DNA of 64,000 nucleotides, taken from the NCBI RefSeq assembly GCF_016906535.1, contig NC_057384.1, positions 124,001 to 188,000 on the forward strand, in the 5' to 3' direction. A program made the translations under genes and the position numbers. The notes under the pieces were generated by a model. The model was not told the origin of the DNA. It searched no databases and worked only from the letters and a program-made list of their open reading frames with translations. The stretch is from Rhizoctonia solani (Eukaryota > Basidiomycota > Agaricomycetes > Cantharellales > Ceratobasidiaceae). Below, piece after piece: positions 46,628 to 55,646 of this stretch (positions are counted from its first letter, which is position 1; each line of letters begins with the position of its first letter).

Positions 46628-49267
46628 TCAAGCTCCAACTGCCTCAGGATGTTCCTTATAAAATTCCTCTAAGGCTTCTTGAGCATTCCCCACATTGTCT
46701 GTTGGTTCCCATGAGTTACTTCCTTTGTCATAACCTTTCCACTTGACTAGGTACCAGAGTTTTCTTGATTTCCCCCGTCCTTTCCATTTGCTGTCTATGA
46801 TTCTTTCTACTTTGTATTCCTCTTCACCTTCTTCTGTGATAATGGGTGCAGGTTGAGGAGGATTGCGGCCATGGGGATCGGGGTGAAATTTGGTTAGGAG
46901 ATTGATATGGAAAACTGGGTGTATGCGCATTGTGTGAGGTAGTTGTAGCTTGTATGCGTGCGATCCAATTTTCTCAATCACTAGGTAGGGGCCTAACTTT
47001 TTATGGCTAAGTTTGATGGACGGCCTATCAGTAGATATGTTCTGATGGCTTAACCAAACTTTATCCCCTACTTGGATTTCTTCTTCTTCCCTGTGCCGTT
47101 GGTCGTAGAAATATTTCATTTTTTCTTGTGCTAAAGATAATGCTGCTTTGACTTTGTCGTAGCCTTTTTCCAGAAATTCTGCATGCTCATCTGCATTGGG
47201 AACTGTTTCATCTAATTTTTGTCCAATAGTAAATCGTGGGTTCATCCCATAGCATATTTGAAAAGGTGATTTGCCTGTTGATGTTTGTTTCAGATTGTTG
47301 AGGGCAAATTCTGCTATGGGTAATAGTGAGACCCAATTGGATTGGCGATGATTTCCAAACATGCGAATAAAAACTTTGACTTCCCGTTGGATCCGCTCCG
47401 TTTGACCATCAGTTTGGGGATGATAAGCTGTGGAAAAAGTAGGTTTGATATCCAATCTTTTATACAAGTGTCTGATAAACTTGGCATTGAAGTTGGGGCC
47501 CCTATCAGATACTGTACTCCTGGGTAGTCCGTGCAATTTCCAGATGTACAACATAAAGAGGTTGGCTATATCAATAGCAGATGCTGTGGAATGGGTAGGA
47601 ATAAAATGAACCATTTTAGAGAATCTGTTGATGACTGTGAATATCGCATCAAATCCTTCCGACGTTGGTAGTCCCACAATCATATCATAAGCTATATCTT
47701 CCCAAGGACGTTCCGGAATTTGTAATGGTTTTAACAAGCCTACAGGTACTTGATTTGTGGGTTTGGATCGAATGCAGGTTTCACAATGGCTGACGTAAGA
47801 GTTGACAAATTTTTTTAGGGATGGCCAATAGTAATTTTGTGAGACAAGTTCTAATGTCCTGGCTTGTCCTGGATGTCCTGCAGCCAATGCGTCATGCCTA
47901 GATTCCACAATGAGGTTCCTGATGGTGTCATCCTTTGGCACAAAGATTTTCCTTTGATGCCATAGTAACCCCTCCTTTAGTTCCCAATCTGTGACTTTTT
48001 CCTTGTTCTGAAGCTTGAGCAAGATCTCTTTAAGACGTTTGTCCTCATAAATTGCTTTGCCAATTAGATCATTAATTTCCTGATCCGGAGTGATGGATGA
48101 AATAAAAAGTTCCGGCTTCAGGAGAACCTGGTTCTCTACCCCCCCTTCAAGGGGTACTAAATCATAGCGTCGTGAGAGGATGTCCGCCTTTTTATTCTGT
48201 GCCCCAGGTCTGTAGATGATTTGGAAATTATAGTTGACTAAGAAGTTGGCCCATCTGATTTGCTGTTTATTCAGGGATTGAGACGTGGAAAAGTATTCCA
48301 AGTTCTTGTGATCCGTTAGAACTTGAACTGGTAATTCTGATCCTTCCAACAAATGGCGCCATTCTTTAAATGCCCTAATGACTGCTAGCAATTCTTTGTT
48401 GAAAATATCGTAGTTCTTTTTGGCGGGTGACAGGGATTTTGATAGATATGCTACAGGGGCCAGTTTCCCTTCAGGGTTGCGCTGAGATAATATGGCTCCT
48501 GTTGCGTAATCAGATGCATTGCATTCCACATAGAATTGTTTTGTAGTGTTGGGCTGTAAAAGCAACGGTGCTGAAGTAAGACATTTTTTTAGGCCATCAA
48601 AGGATTGTTGTTCCGCCTGTTCCCATTTCCAAGTACTGTCTTTTTTGAGCAGGTTGTACAGAGGTCGTGCCATATTACCAAAGTTGGGAATAAATTGTCT
48701 GTAAAAATTTACAAATCCTAAGAATTCTTGAATATTCTTGACATTCTTAGGTGTTGACCAATTCATAGCGTCTGTAACTTTAGACTGATCCACTTCTATG
48801 CCAAATTCGGATATAATAAACCCTAAGTAATCGATTTTCTTGACGTGGAAATGGCATTTCTCAATATTACAGAAGAGGTCATTGTCTTGTAGTCTTTTGA
48901 GCACTTCTCGTACATGGGCTTCATGATCTTTTTCATTTAGAGAGAAAACTAGAATGTCGTCTAAGTAAATGATGACATAAACATCTAAAAGATCCCGGAA
49001 TATTTTGTTCATCATGTCCTGAAAAGCCGCCGGCGCATTTGTCAATCCAAAAGGCATAACCAAGTATTCAAATAGTCCGTATTTTGTCTTGAAGGCTGTT
49101 TTCCATTCATTGCCTTCCTTGATCCGGACTAAATTATATCCTGCCTTGAGATCAAATTTGCTAAAGATTTTAGCACCTTGTAATTTCTCAATGAGGTTCT
49201 GTGGCAAGGGCAGGGGATAGACGTTTTTCTTGGTCATACTGTTCAGACGCCAATAGTCCACACACAT
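46628..49267 (-). CDS. Ty3/gypsy Pol, main part: RT, RNase H, integrase, chromodomain
   Basis: 879 codons from the ATG in MCVDYWRLNSM. Reverse transcriptase has the intact catalytic box YLDDILVFS. RNase H begins VECNASDYATGAILSQ, with Asn (48520-48518) where the first catalytic Asp is expected. Integrase has the HHCC zinc part (HDALAAGHPGQ to CETC), the first Asp in AYDMIVGLP, the second in TVSDRGPNF and the Glu in GQTERI. A chromodomain ends the protein (EEYKVERIIDSKWKG, then WEPTDNV). The frame starts just downstream of an A13 run that separates it from the protease frame, so Pol is split by a frameshift. Confidence 0.95.
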   Translation of the reverse strand: MCVDYWRLNSMTKKNVYPLPLPQNLIEKLQGAKIFSKFDLKAGYNLVRIKEGNEWKTAFKTKYGLFEYLVMPFGLTNAPAAFQDMMNKIFRDLLDVYVIIYLDDILVFSLNEKDHEAHVREVLKRLQDNDLFCNIEKCHFHVKKIDYLGFIISEFGIEVDQSKVTDAMNWSTPKNVKNIQEFLGFVNFYRQFIPNFGNMARPLYNLLKKDSTWKWEQAEQQSFDGLKKCLTSAPLLLQPNTTKQFYVECNASDYATGAILSQRNPEGKLAPVAYLSKSLSPAKKNYDIFNKELLAVIRAFKEWRHLLEGSELPVQVLTDHKNLEYFSTSQSLNKQQIRWANFLVNYNFQIIYRPGAQNKKADILSRRYDLVPLEGGVENQVLLKPELFISSITPDQEINDLIGKAIYEDKRLKEILLKLQNKEKVTDWELKEGLLWHQRKIFVPKDDTIRNLIVESRHDALAAGHPGQARTLELVSQNYYWPSLKKFVNSYVSHCETCIRSKPTNQVPVGLLKPLQIPERPWEDIAYDMIVGLPTSEGFDAIFTVINRFSKMVHFIPTHSTASAIDIANLFMLYIWKLHGLPRSTVSDRGPNFNAKFIRHLYKRLDIKPTFSTAYHPQTDGQTERIQREVKVFIRMFGNHRQSNWVSLLPIAEFALNNLKQTSTGKSPFQICYGMNPRFTIGQKLDETVPNADEHAEFLEKGYDKVKAALSLAQEKMKYFYDQRHREEEEIQVGDKVWLSHQNISTDRPSIKLSHKKLGPYLVIEKIGSHAYKLQLPHTMRIHPVFHINLLTKFHPDPHGRNPPQPAPIITEEGEEEYKVERIIDSKWKGRGKSRKLWYLVKWKGYDKGSNSWEPTDNVGNAQEALEEFYKEHPEAVGA

Positions 49268-50049
49268 GCGTAACTTCCCATTTTTTTTTTTTTGACAAAT
49301 AATATGGGAGAGGCCATGGGGGATTTAGACGGGCGGATTAAACCTGCTTTGAGTTGTTTCTCAATGGTTTCTTTAAGTTCCGCATCCTCCCTTGGACCTA
49401 AACTGTATATGGGACCATGTTGTGGTCGCGCATCCGGGAGTAACTCAATGGCAATATTGTAAGGACGGTGGGGTGGTAATTTGGATGATTCTTCTTCAGA
49501 GAAGACCTTGGAAAATTCCTGATAAGGTAGTGGTATTTCTTCTACTGCCTTGAGTTCTAAGACAGCGGGTACAGACAGACAATTATTGGAACAATATAAC
49601 AAGTTGAAAACGAGTGTATGTTTTTCCCATGATATTTGGGGATTGTGCTTTTTTAACCACGACATCCCTAAAACTAATTGATGGTTTCCAATATTGGAAA
49701 TATGACACTCTAATTCTTTGGTGTGGTTGCCAATGGTACATTTAAACCAAGTAAAATGAGTGATTTGGCCAGAATCAATTTTGCGGCCATCAATAATGCG
49801 TAGTTTCTTGGGAATTGGATGTATATAAGTTGGAAGCCAATAGGTTTCTACTAAAAGAGGGTGGATGAAGCAAGAAGTTGCCCCAGAGTTGATCATGGCT
49901 TTTCCTTGAAAAGGTTTAGCCAAAAAACTTGATTTTTGAGTTTTAGGAGTCTCACACGGATTTGCAGAGAACGATGCATATATTTGAGATGTATTACATA
50001 AAGAGAGTATTTTGAAATCATCGTTTTCATAATGCAAATCCGCAAGCAT
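49243..50049 (-). CDS. Ty3/gypsy Pol, N-terminal part: protease and start of RT
   Basis: 268 codons. The aspartic protease centre is INSGATSCFIHPLL, with Asn for the usual Asp of the D-S-G triplet. LVLGMSWLKKHNPQISW, typical after the gypsy protease, follows. The RT start reads LPPHRPYNIAIEL and ends at SPILFVKK, where a run of 13 A residues (plus-strand T at 49281-49293) shifts the frame. It overlaps the next Pol frame by 25 nt. The preceding gag frame ends 20 nt upstream in another phase. Confidence 0.92.
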   Translation of the reverse strand: MLADLHYENDDFKILSLCNTSQIYASFSANPCETPKTQKSSFLAKPFQGKAMINSGATSCFIHPLLVETYWLPTYIHPIPKKLRIIDGRKIDSGQITHFTWFKCTIGNHTKELECHISNIGNHQLVLGMSWLKKHNPQISWEKHTLVFNLLYCSNNCLSVPAVLELKAVEEIPLPYQEFSKVFSEEESSKLPPHRPYNIAIELLPDARPQHGPIYSLGPREDAELKETIEKQLKAGLIRPSKSPMASPILFVKKKKMGSYACVWTIGV

Positions 50050-50069
50050 ACAGCCAAGTGCCTTACTCC

Positions 50070-51704
50070 TTAGTCGGCCTTGGCTTTTCCTTTTCCCGAT
50101 TCTTCCTCATCAGAGACAACTTCAATTCTATTTTCTTCTTTAGGCCTTTCCCAAGACCATTCAACATTAGCCACATGTCCAGACATGGGCTTAGAGGGAC
50201 AGTTGCGTGCAAAATGGCCCTTTCCGCCGCACACATGGCAGGTTAGATTTGCAAAACCCCTTCCATCAAGATCCATGGGACCTGGACCCTTGCTTGTGGC
50301 TAACACCGGGACAGGGGCAACAATTGATTTAACTGGGGCGGCCGCTGCAGGGCGCTCATCTTTTTTTAGGGAGGGGAATGGGATCATGGTGTCCTTGGAT
50401 TCTCCATTCCAACAAACATTTGGCATATTGCCCGAGGTTGTGCGTACAATTGAGGTAATGGCACCTTTCTTGGCGCGGCGAGTAGTGGGATCAATCATAT
50501 ATACATTGTCCCCTACATTTAGACGTGTACGAGTGGGAGTGGAGTTGGAAGTGGAAGTGGGGGTTGCAGAGGAAGGGGCGCAAGCAGTAGGAATAGACGG
50601 ATTGGACAGGCGAGTGGATTCAATATGATTGGCAATTTCTTCCGCCTTGTCATAGACTTGTTGGGCAGTAGCACGACGCCACTGGAACATTGTTGAAAGC
50701 ATGATGTCCTTGATTTCATTTTTGAGTCCATCATAGTACTTGTCACGCAGTGTCTCATTGCTATAACCAAGAGAGACTGAGTACTGTTGGAATTCACGAG
50801 TATATTCCTGGACCAAAGCCTTCTGCCGCAAGTTGTTCCATTTTTGCCAATATTTTTCATCGCAATTAGTGTCCACATAGTGCTTAGTAAACTCGGCCCA
50901 AAAAGTGTCAATGTCTTCCAAAAGAGGAACTGCTTCTCCCCTGAACACCTTCCTTTCTTTATATGGGCAAACCCAGTCTTCGGCAGCTCCCTCAAAATAT
51001 GATGTAACCCACAAGATTTTTTCCTTGTGGGATTGGTTGGCCCCTTTTGCCCTTATATAAGCTTGGCAGGCAATAATGAAATTGAGGGCGTCTTCTTTCT
51101 TGCCGCTAAACTTGTTTGGCTTGGCAAATTTCAAATCAGAGTTAGAAGACGTAGGGGCAGGTGGGGGATTGATAGTGGTGGCAGTGCCAGAAGGTGGGGG
51201 TGGAATTGTGGAGCAAGAGGAGGATTGATGAAGAAGCTGATCTTGCACAGCCTGAATGGATGTTGCCGCCCCTTGGATTTGATTGGAATAAAAGATATGT
51301 TGGTTACGTGATTGTTCTCGATGTTCCTCTAACTCTGCCCTTAACAACGCAATTTGATCATGTTGCGCGTCATAAGATCCTTGTAGTTGAGAGAATTCTT
51401 TTTTTAAAATGATCATGTTTTGGGCAACCATGTTCAACAATTCACAATCAGACATATGGTCAAAGGACATGGGAGAATATACATGGGGCGGCACAGCCGC
51501 AGGAGCAGGAGTGTGAGTTTGAGAAGATGGTTCAGACCATCCTGATTGTACTTGGGGGTTGATTAAGCTAGTCCCTTCCATCACGCCCAAGCCAGGCGTT
51601 GTCGTGCAATACGGCAAAGAACTCATAGTCCCAATAGTAGTGAATTTGCCCCCTTCCATCTTGGGTAGCGTCCTGGATAGATGTGTGTAGATTGTCAAGC
51701 TCAA
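50070..51704 (-). CDS. Ty3/gypsy Gag with zinc knuckle
   Basis: 544 codons. A coiled-coil-like region lies around residues 70-140 and the capsid-like region SGKKEDALNFIIACQAYIRA to YDGLKNEIKDIM in the middle. Near the C-terminus is a CCHC zinc knuckle CHVCGGKGHFARNC and a Lys-rich end. Gag forms the particle and packages the element RNA. The first 40 or so residues read less like Gag. A second open frame lies upstream (51568-51945), so the real N-terminus may start there. Confidence 0.9.
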   Translation of the reverse strand: MSLTIYTHLSRTLPKMEGGKFTTIGTMSSLPYCTTTPGLGVMEGTSLINPQVQSGWSEPSSQTHTPAPAAVPPHVYSPMSFDHMSDCELLNMVAQNMIILKKEFSQLQGSYDAQHDQIALLRAELEEHREQSRNQHIFYSNQIQGAATSIQAVQDQLLHQSSSCSTIPPPPSGTATTINPPPAPTSSNSDLKFAKPNKFSGKKEDALNFIIACQAYIRAKGANQSHKEKILWVTSYFEGAAEDWVCPYKERKVFRGEAVPLLEDIDTFWAEFTKHYVDTNCDEKYWQKWNNLRQKALVQEYTREFQQYSVSLGYSNETLRDKYYDGLKNEIKDIMLSTMFQWRRATAQQVYDKAEEIANHIESTRLSNPSIPTACAPSSATPTSTSNSTPTRTRLNVGDNVYMIDPTTRRAKKGAITSIVRTTSGNMPNVCWNGESKDTMIPFPSLKKDERPAAAAPVKSIVAPVPVLATSKGPGPMDLDGRGFANLTCHVCGGKGHFARNCPSKPMSGHVANVEWSWERPKEENRIEVVSDEEESGKGKAKAD

Positions 51705-51945
51705 TTTCCTTTTCTACTAATAGCCTGTCTTTTTCCTCAATAAGCCTTTCTTGCTCTTCAATGGTTAGAGCAAGGTTGCAATTATGTGCTTCAAGGTTTG
51801 CAATTAAATTCCTATGTTCTTGTGCCTCTGTTTCGTATATGGTGTTGAGGCGTTCTGCAAAGGATCGATGGCTTTTTAGAATTGCAATATTTTGAACAAG
51901 GCCGGGTTCCTCGATTTGGGCTATGTGTTCTTCGAGGTTTTCAAT
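51568..51945 (-). other. Open frame without Met, probable Gag N-terminal coiled coil
   Basis: 126 codons between a TGA (51948-51946) and a TAG (51570-51568), in a different frame from Gag and overlapping it. The translation is a charged heptad-like sequence (EEQERLIEEKDRLLVEKEIE), clearly coiled-coil. It is probably the original start of Gag, now detached by a frameshift and cut off by the TGA. Confidence 0.5.
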
Positions 51946-52430
51946 TCAACCCGAAAGGATATGGTTGATGTCAAGGAGAGTTTTTTTGAGGTAGAGATAT
52001 CAAGTGACAATGGAGTATGGCCAAAAAATGGCAAAAAGAACAAGATCTAAAAAATCGAACACTAGAGTGCGTTCCCGATATAAATTGGTACTCAATCAGA
52101 TAGATAGAAACGGATTTATAGCGCTAAATACTAACTGTTTGCTTCCTCACTAGCGTTAGACTATCCCTATACTAATATCAACAGCTGTGTACAAGCGTGA
52201 TTATTAATTGGGTTTTTAGTAAGCGGAGATTTAGCTGACTAACAGCGTATGGCTAAAGGTGCGGACACCCTGATATGCGGACAATTGCTAGCAAGGGGCT
52301 ATCCCGCGGTCTTACTGCTACTCGTATTCCTGTCTTTGATTATTACACAGGGGCTACAATGTGATAGCTATTCAGACGTTGGTGCTTATCCAAGCGTAGG
52401 TCTCGTTTGTTGACAAGAGTACAAGTGAAA

Positions 52431-52444
52431 AAGACTTGACCTAG
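52431..52444 (-). promoter_or_regulatory. Primer-binding site, possibly self-primed
   Basis: The bases directly inside the 5' LTR read CTAGGTCAAGTCTT on the minus strand. Twelve of them (AGGTCAAGTCTT) are complementary to AAGACTTGACCT, which lies inside the LTR about 35-46 nt after the start of the TATA box (plus-strand 52663-52674), near the expected 5' end of the RNA. Confidence 0.6.
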
Positions 52445-52890
52445 TGTCACGACTAAGCTCGGACCTATGATACAAGTGGGCTTAAAGTCCGTGGCCCTAT
52501 CACCAATGGACTATGAGACAAAGAGGGGCGACAAAGGCCCAAGGGGTATGGTATAGGTAGAGGGCAACGAGGCCTGGGTTAGGGGTTTGTAGTAAAGTGC
52601 ACTTATGGCCAACTAGGGGCCTGGGCAATGGGTAAGGGTAAGCTTAGGATGAATTGACAAAGAGGTCAAGTCTTGCTGTTCTAGCGGCGACTTGACCTAG
52701 TTTATATACACGAGAGGAGCCACATCAAAAACAACATTACAAAACAGTGAGTCATTTACAATTTCACATCATATATCCAATATGTCACGTGATCTTGATG
52801 AGTCATAAATATATACCAAAAAAGGAAACTATCTCAGAAAAAAGGTAGAAAATAGTAGAAAATTATGTCATGCCAATTAAGGTCATGACA
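52445..52890 (-). repeat. 5' LTR of the complete gypsy element
   Basis: 446 bp, almost identical to the 3' LTR at 46172-46616. Differences: two substitutions near the end of the LTR, one in the TATA-proximal inverted repeat, and one extra A in AGTCATAAATATAT. TATA box and CACGTG box are intact. Confidence 0.95.
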
Positions 52891-52895
52891 TTTCT

Positions 52896-54155
52896 CTTGT
52901 TTGTAGCATTTATTATTCAAGATTCTATCTTGTGGCTACACACAGAAATATTCAGGGTCCCCCCTGTTGCATAGGCAAGTGCTCCGGCGCTTAATCAGCC
53001 CTTAAGCGCCAATGCACTAAATGCGCCTTTTCTCCATCACCCGGGCATCCCACACTGCCAAATTGCTTGCGCTTAGGTGCGCATGTTTGTGCGCTCCAGA
53101 ACGCTGGGTCAAACTCCCAAAACGGACAACATTTGGCAGAGTTATGCCCCATTTACTGTATGTACCCAATGTAGAGGTATCCTACCTTTGGGACTGTTTA
53201 CTCCAAGGATGAAACACTTAACCTTGGGACATCTAAGGACCCACACAGGTAAATACTGCTTTGGGGCAAACATTGCCTTGGGGCAAATATTAGGATTTGT
53301 TGTTTGTTTACTATGTACCAAAGTATTGGCTCCCTCAAGTGTTTCAGTTGCCACATGTACCTCCTGTACCCCCTCTTGGTATCAATCATGTATATACTTG
53401 TTTGTGCGCCTTCTCAGGGTATAAAAGGACCCTGTGAAGACGCTTCTAATGCATCCTACTTTTACTCTTATATATTGACATATACACACAAGCCTTTAAC
53501 AGCTTATCTGCGCATTTACTTTAGTGATTGACTCACTGTAAATAGCATAGGAGGTTATTTGGCGCACTAAGACCATAGGCCAGTCCCAACAGACACAGGG
53601 TAACCTATTAGTGTACTTACTGCAACCCTGTGCCCCTTGACTGTCACAGTTGTTGAGTTCAACATTGAGTATAGTGCAATGGTACTGTAAGGATTGTTGT
53701 GATTGAGTGATAGTGTTTCAATCCACCATACCCCCTATATTGTAGATAGCTTTATCTACAATATCTCATAAATCCTAGATATATTTTAGGTAAACCCCAT
53801 AAGTCTTAAGTCTTACTTAAGCATATATAAGTCCTATACTCATTAGGCAAATCCTATAAATCCTGTACATTAGTCAGGTAACCCTCTTACTTAAGGTACT
53901 ATCCCAGAGACCTTAAGTATACATACCCTTAGTCACTTAGGCTTAAGTAACATTAGTCTAAGGTACTATACATAACCAACCACCTGCACTTCATAGTTGC
54001 TAGACTATTTGTTAGGAGTTGTTATTCCTGATAACCTAGCCTATATTGTGCATATATTCTGTGCATATATTCTGATTCTTAATACTAGTTCTCAGTTACT
54101 CCCATATACATCTTGTATATAGTAATTCTTTCTTACTCCTGTACTTACACAACTC
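52896..54155. other. Spacer with no clear gene, possible old repeat remnants
   Basis: The right half (53750-54000) repeats short words such as TCCTATA, CTTAAG and TAGGTAA, suggesting decayed repetitive DNA. Short ORFs at 53021-53531 overlap in three frames and show no domain. Confidence 0.35.
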
Positions 54156-54417
54156 TTAACACCTTATATATTCAACAGAGAAGGGAAGGGTAATTACATG
54201 TACAAACATAATAACAAAGATAAGGTCACATGACCAGAGATAAGAAAACATGATCACATGACTAAAGGTCATGTGATGGGATTGTGTAATAAGCGCCCAG
54301 CGCCTAAAATAGCATAATGGTGCATATATCCATAAATCTTCATGAAAATAGCGCATATATTCACTATTTCTTCGACTTAGTGGATTCTAAGGTGGTCACG
54401 CCTCTAGGGCATGACAG
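54156..54417 (-). repeat. Truncated LTR-II fragment
   Basis: The first 260 or so bases (sense, minus strand) of an LTR-II, from TGTCATGCCC at 54417 to just past the TATA box AATATATAAGG. Sequence to the left is unrelated. The start abuts the gag leader of the next gypsy element, but orientation is opposite to that gag, so it is not its own 5' LTR in simple form. No target duplication visible. Confidence 0.75.
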
Positions 54418-54460
54418 TGTTAGCGTAAATGCATTGATATACAAAGTAAGCAAGAACAAT

Positions 54461-55468
54461 ATGCTCACAGATGAAGAATACAAAAGGCTATTAGAGATGC
54501 TACGCAACCAGGAGAGGTTGAGGACTGCTAGAGAATACAAACCTAGCCAGACCTCCGGAGCTGGACCATCAGGAGCCTGTTGTACCCTGCCAGTAACACT
54601 GGAAGAGGTTGAGGACAAGGGCAAGCGCGTCCATATAGTTGTATCCTCAGATGAAGAGTGTGAAAGTGAGTACAAACTAGCACCAAAAGGAAAGGGAAAA
54701 AGGAAAGGTAGAATCAAGAAAAATAGACCATGTACTAGCTTAGGCATAATAATTGACAAAGTACAATGTGACCCTGATATCAGCTATACAGAACGTGTCA
54801 AGTCCCAATCACTGCAGGAGAGTCAACTGGCAGACTGTATACCTGAGGGATTCAGTAGCAGTGGATACGCGCAAGCCATGTACAGGACAGGGGCCTGGGA
54901 TCAATTGTTGGCGGAAGTTTGTTGCTTGAGAAGGGTTGAACACATAGCGGCCATAGATAAACCCCAAAGTGACCTGTATAGACCAACCTATGGTTTGGAA
55001 TTGCGCTCAGAGCAAAGTGAACCAAGGATTGCCAGTCAGAGAGATGGAGATAGCTGTAATAGTCAAAACTATGACCCTAGCAAAAGCGGAAGTCACAGCT
55101 GTAGGGATGAAAGACCCAACCCGGCAGGAACACCCAGTGACCCTGATGATGACCAAAGTGAATCCAGCTCAAGTAGTAGTTTGGACAGCAAGAGCAGCAA
55201 TGATGAAGACAAACCTTGGGGAAACCCAAACCGTCAAATAATGAAATTGCTAGCCAACCTGAAGAAGGAGAACAAAAAGCTCAAGCAAAAGATGAAAGAC
55301 CAAGCCAGGTCAGGATACAAGGCCCAGACACCAAAGACCTACAAGGGTGAAGAACCCAACATCAAAGCCTATGAGCAACTCCTATTCAAATACAACACCT
55401 GGATTTGCAAGGCCAGACTATCAAGGGATGAATCCGTAAAAGGAATATGCCAATTCCTAGACAGAAAG
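54461..55468 (+). pseudogene. Gypsy Gag, N-terminal part, interrupted
   Basis: Begins MLTDEEYKRLLEMLRNQERL, then a long charged, Ser/Asp-rich region and a helical KLLANLKKENKKLKQKMKDQ. The conserved start of the capsid domain is EPNIKAYEQLLFKYNTW. The frame reaches D-R-K at 55460-55468 and then enters the 169-bp insertion, which brings a stop at 55514-55516. Confidence 0.8.
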
Positions 55469-55637
55469 TGTCATAAACAGAGGAAAATAGAACTAGCTGG
55501 AATTGAACCAGCTTGACCACTAAGCCATAGAGCCCTATTATTCCTCTGCTGACAACCCATGATTACACCTGCTACCCCCCAAATTTGGGCTTGGGCCAGC
55601 ATGCAACCACTTGTACTGGTCATGTGACTGTGTCCAG
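55469..55637 (-). mobile_element. 169-bp insertion with tRNA-like boxes and a long hairpin
   Basis: Flanked by a 9-bp direct repeat GACAGAAAG (55460-55468 and 55638-55646). On the minus strand it holds TGGCTTAGTGG (55527-55517, A-box-like) and GGTTCAATTCC (55509-55499, B-box-like), separated by only 7 nt. So the D and T arms of a tRNA are there but the anticodon arm is not. These boxes sit in the loop of an imperfect stem of about 20 bp (55469-55490 with 55535-55554). A variable-length duplication and tRNA-like promoter boxes fit a short retroposon (SINE). Confidence 0.6.
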
Positions 55638-55646
55638 GACAGAAAG

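Larger units (their letters stand above)
46172..52890 (-). mobile_element. Complete Ty3/gypsy chromovirus element, young insertion
   Basis: 6,719 bp flanked by TTTCT on both sides (46167-46171 and 52891-52895). The LTRs at 46172-46616 and 52445-52890 differ by three substitutions and one 1-bp indel over about 445 bp, so the insertion is recent. Order on the minus strand: LTR, primer site, gag with zinc knuckle, protease, reverse transcriptase, RNase H, integrase, chromodomain, polypurine tract, LTR. This pol order defines Ty3/gypsy and the chromodomain the chromoviruses. Confidence 0.96.

Noticed and set aside
49243..49293. Programmed -1 or +1 frameshift as the established mechanism at the A13 run
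   Set aside because: Possible, but a homopolymer this long is also where sequencing and replication fail. Reported only as an open question.
53021..53531. Overlapping ORFs with His/Cys residues resembling zinc fingers
   Set aside because: The Cys and His spacing does not repeat and three frames overlap equally. No consistent coding signal.
55499..55527. A functional tRNA gene on the minus strand
   Set aside because: A-box and B-box are only 7 nt apart and there is no anticodon arm, so no tRNA could fold. Kept only as a tRNA-like insertion.
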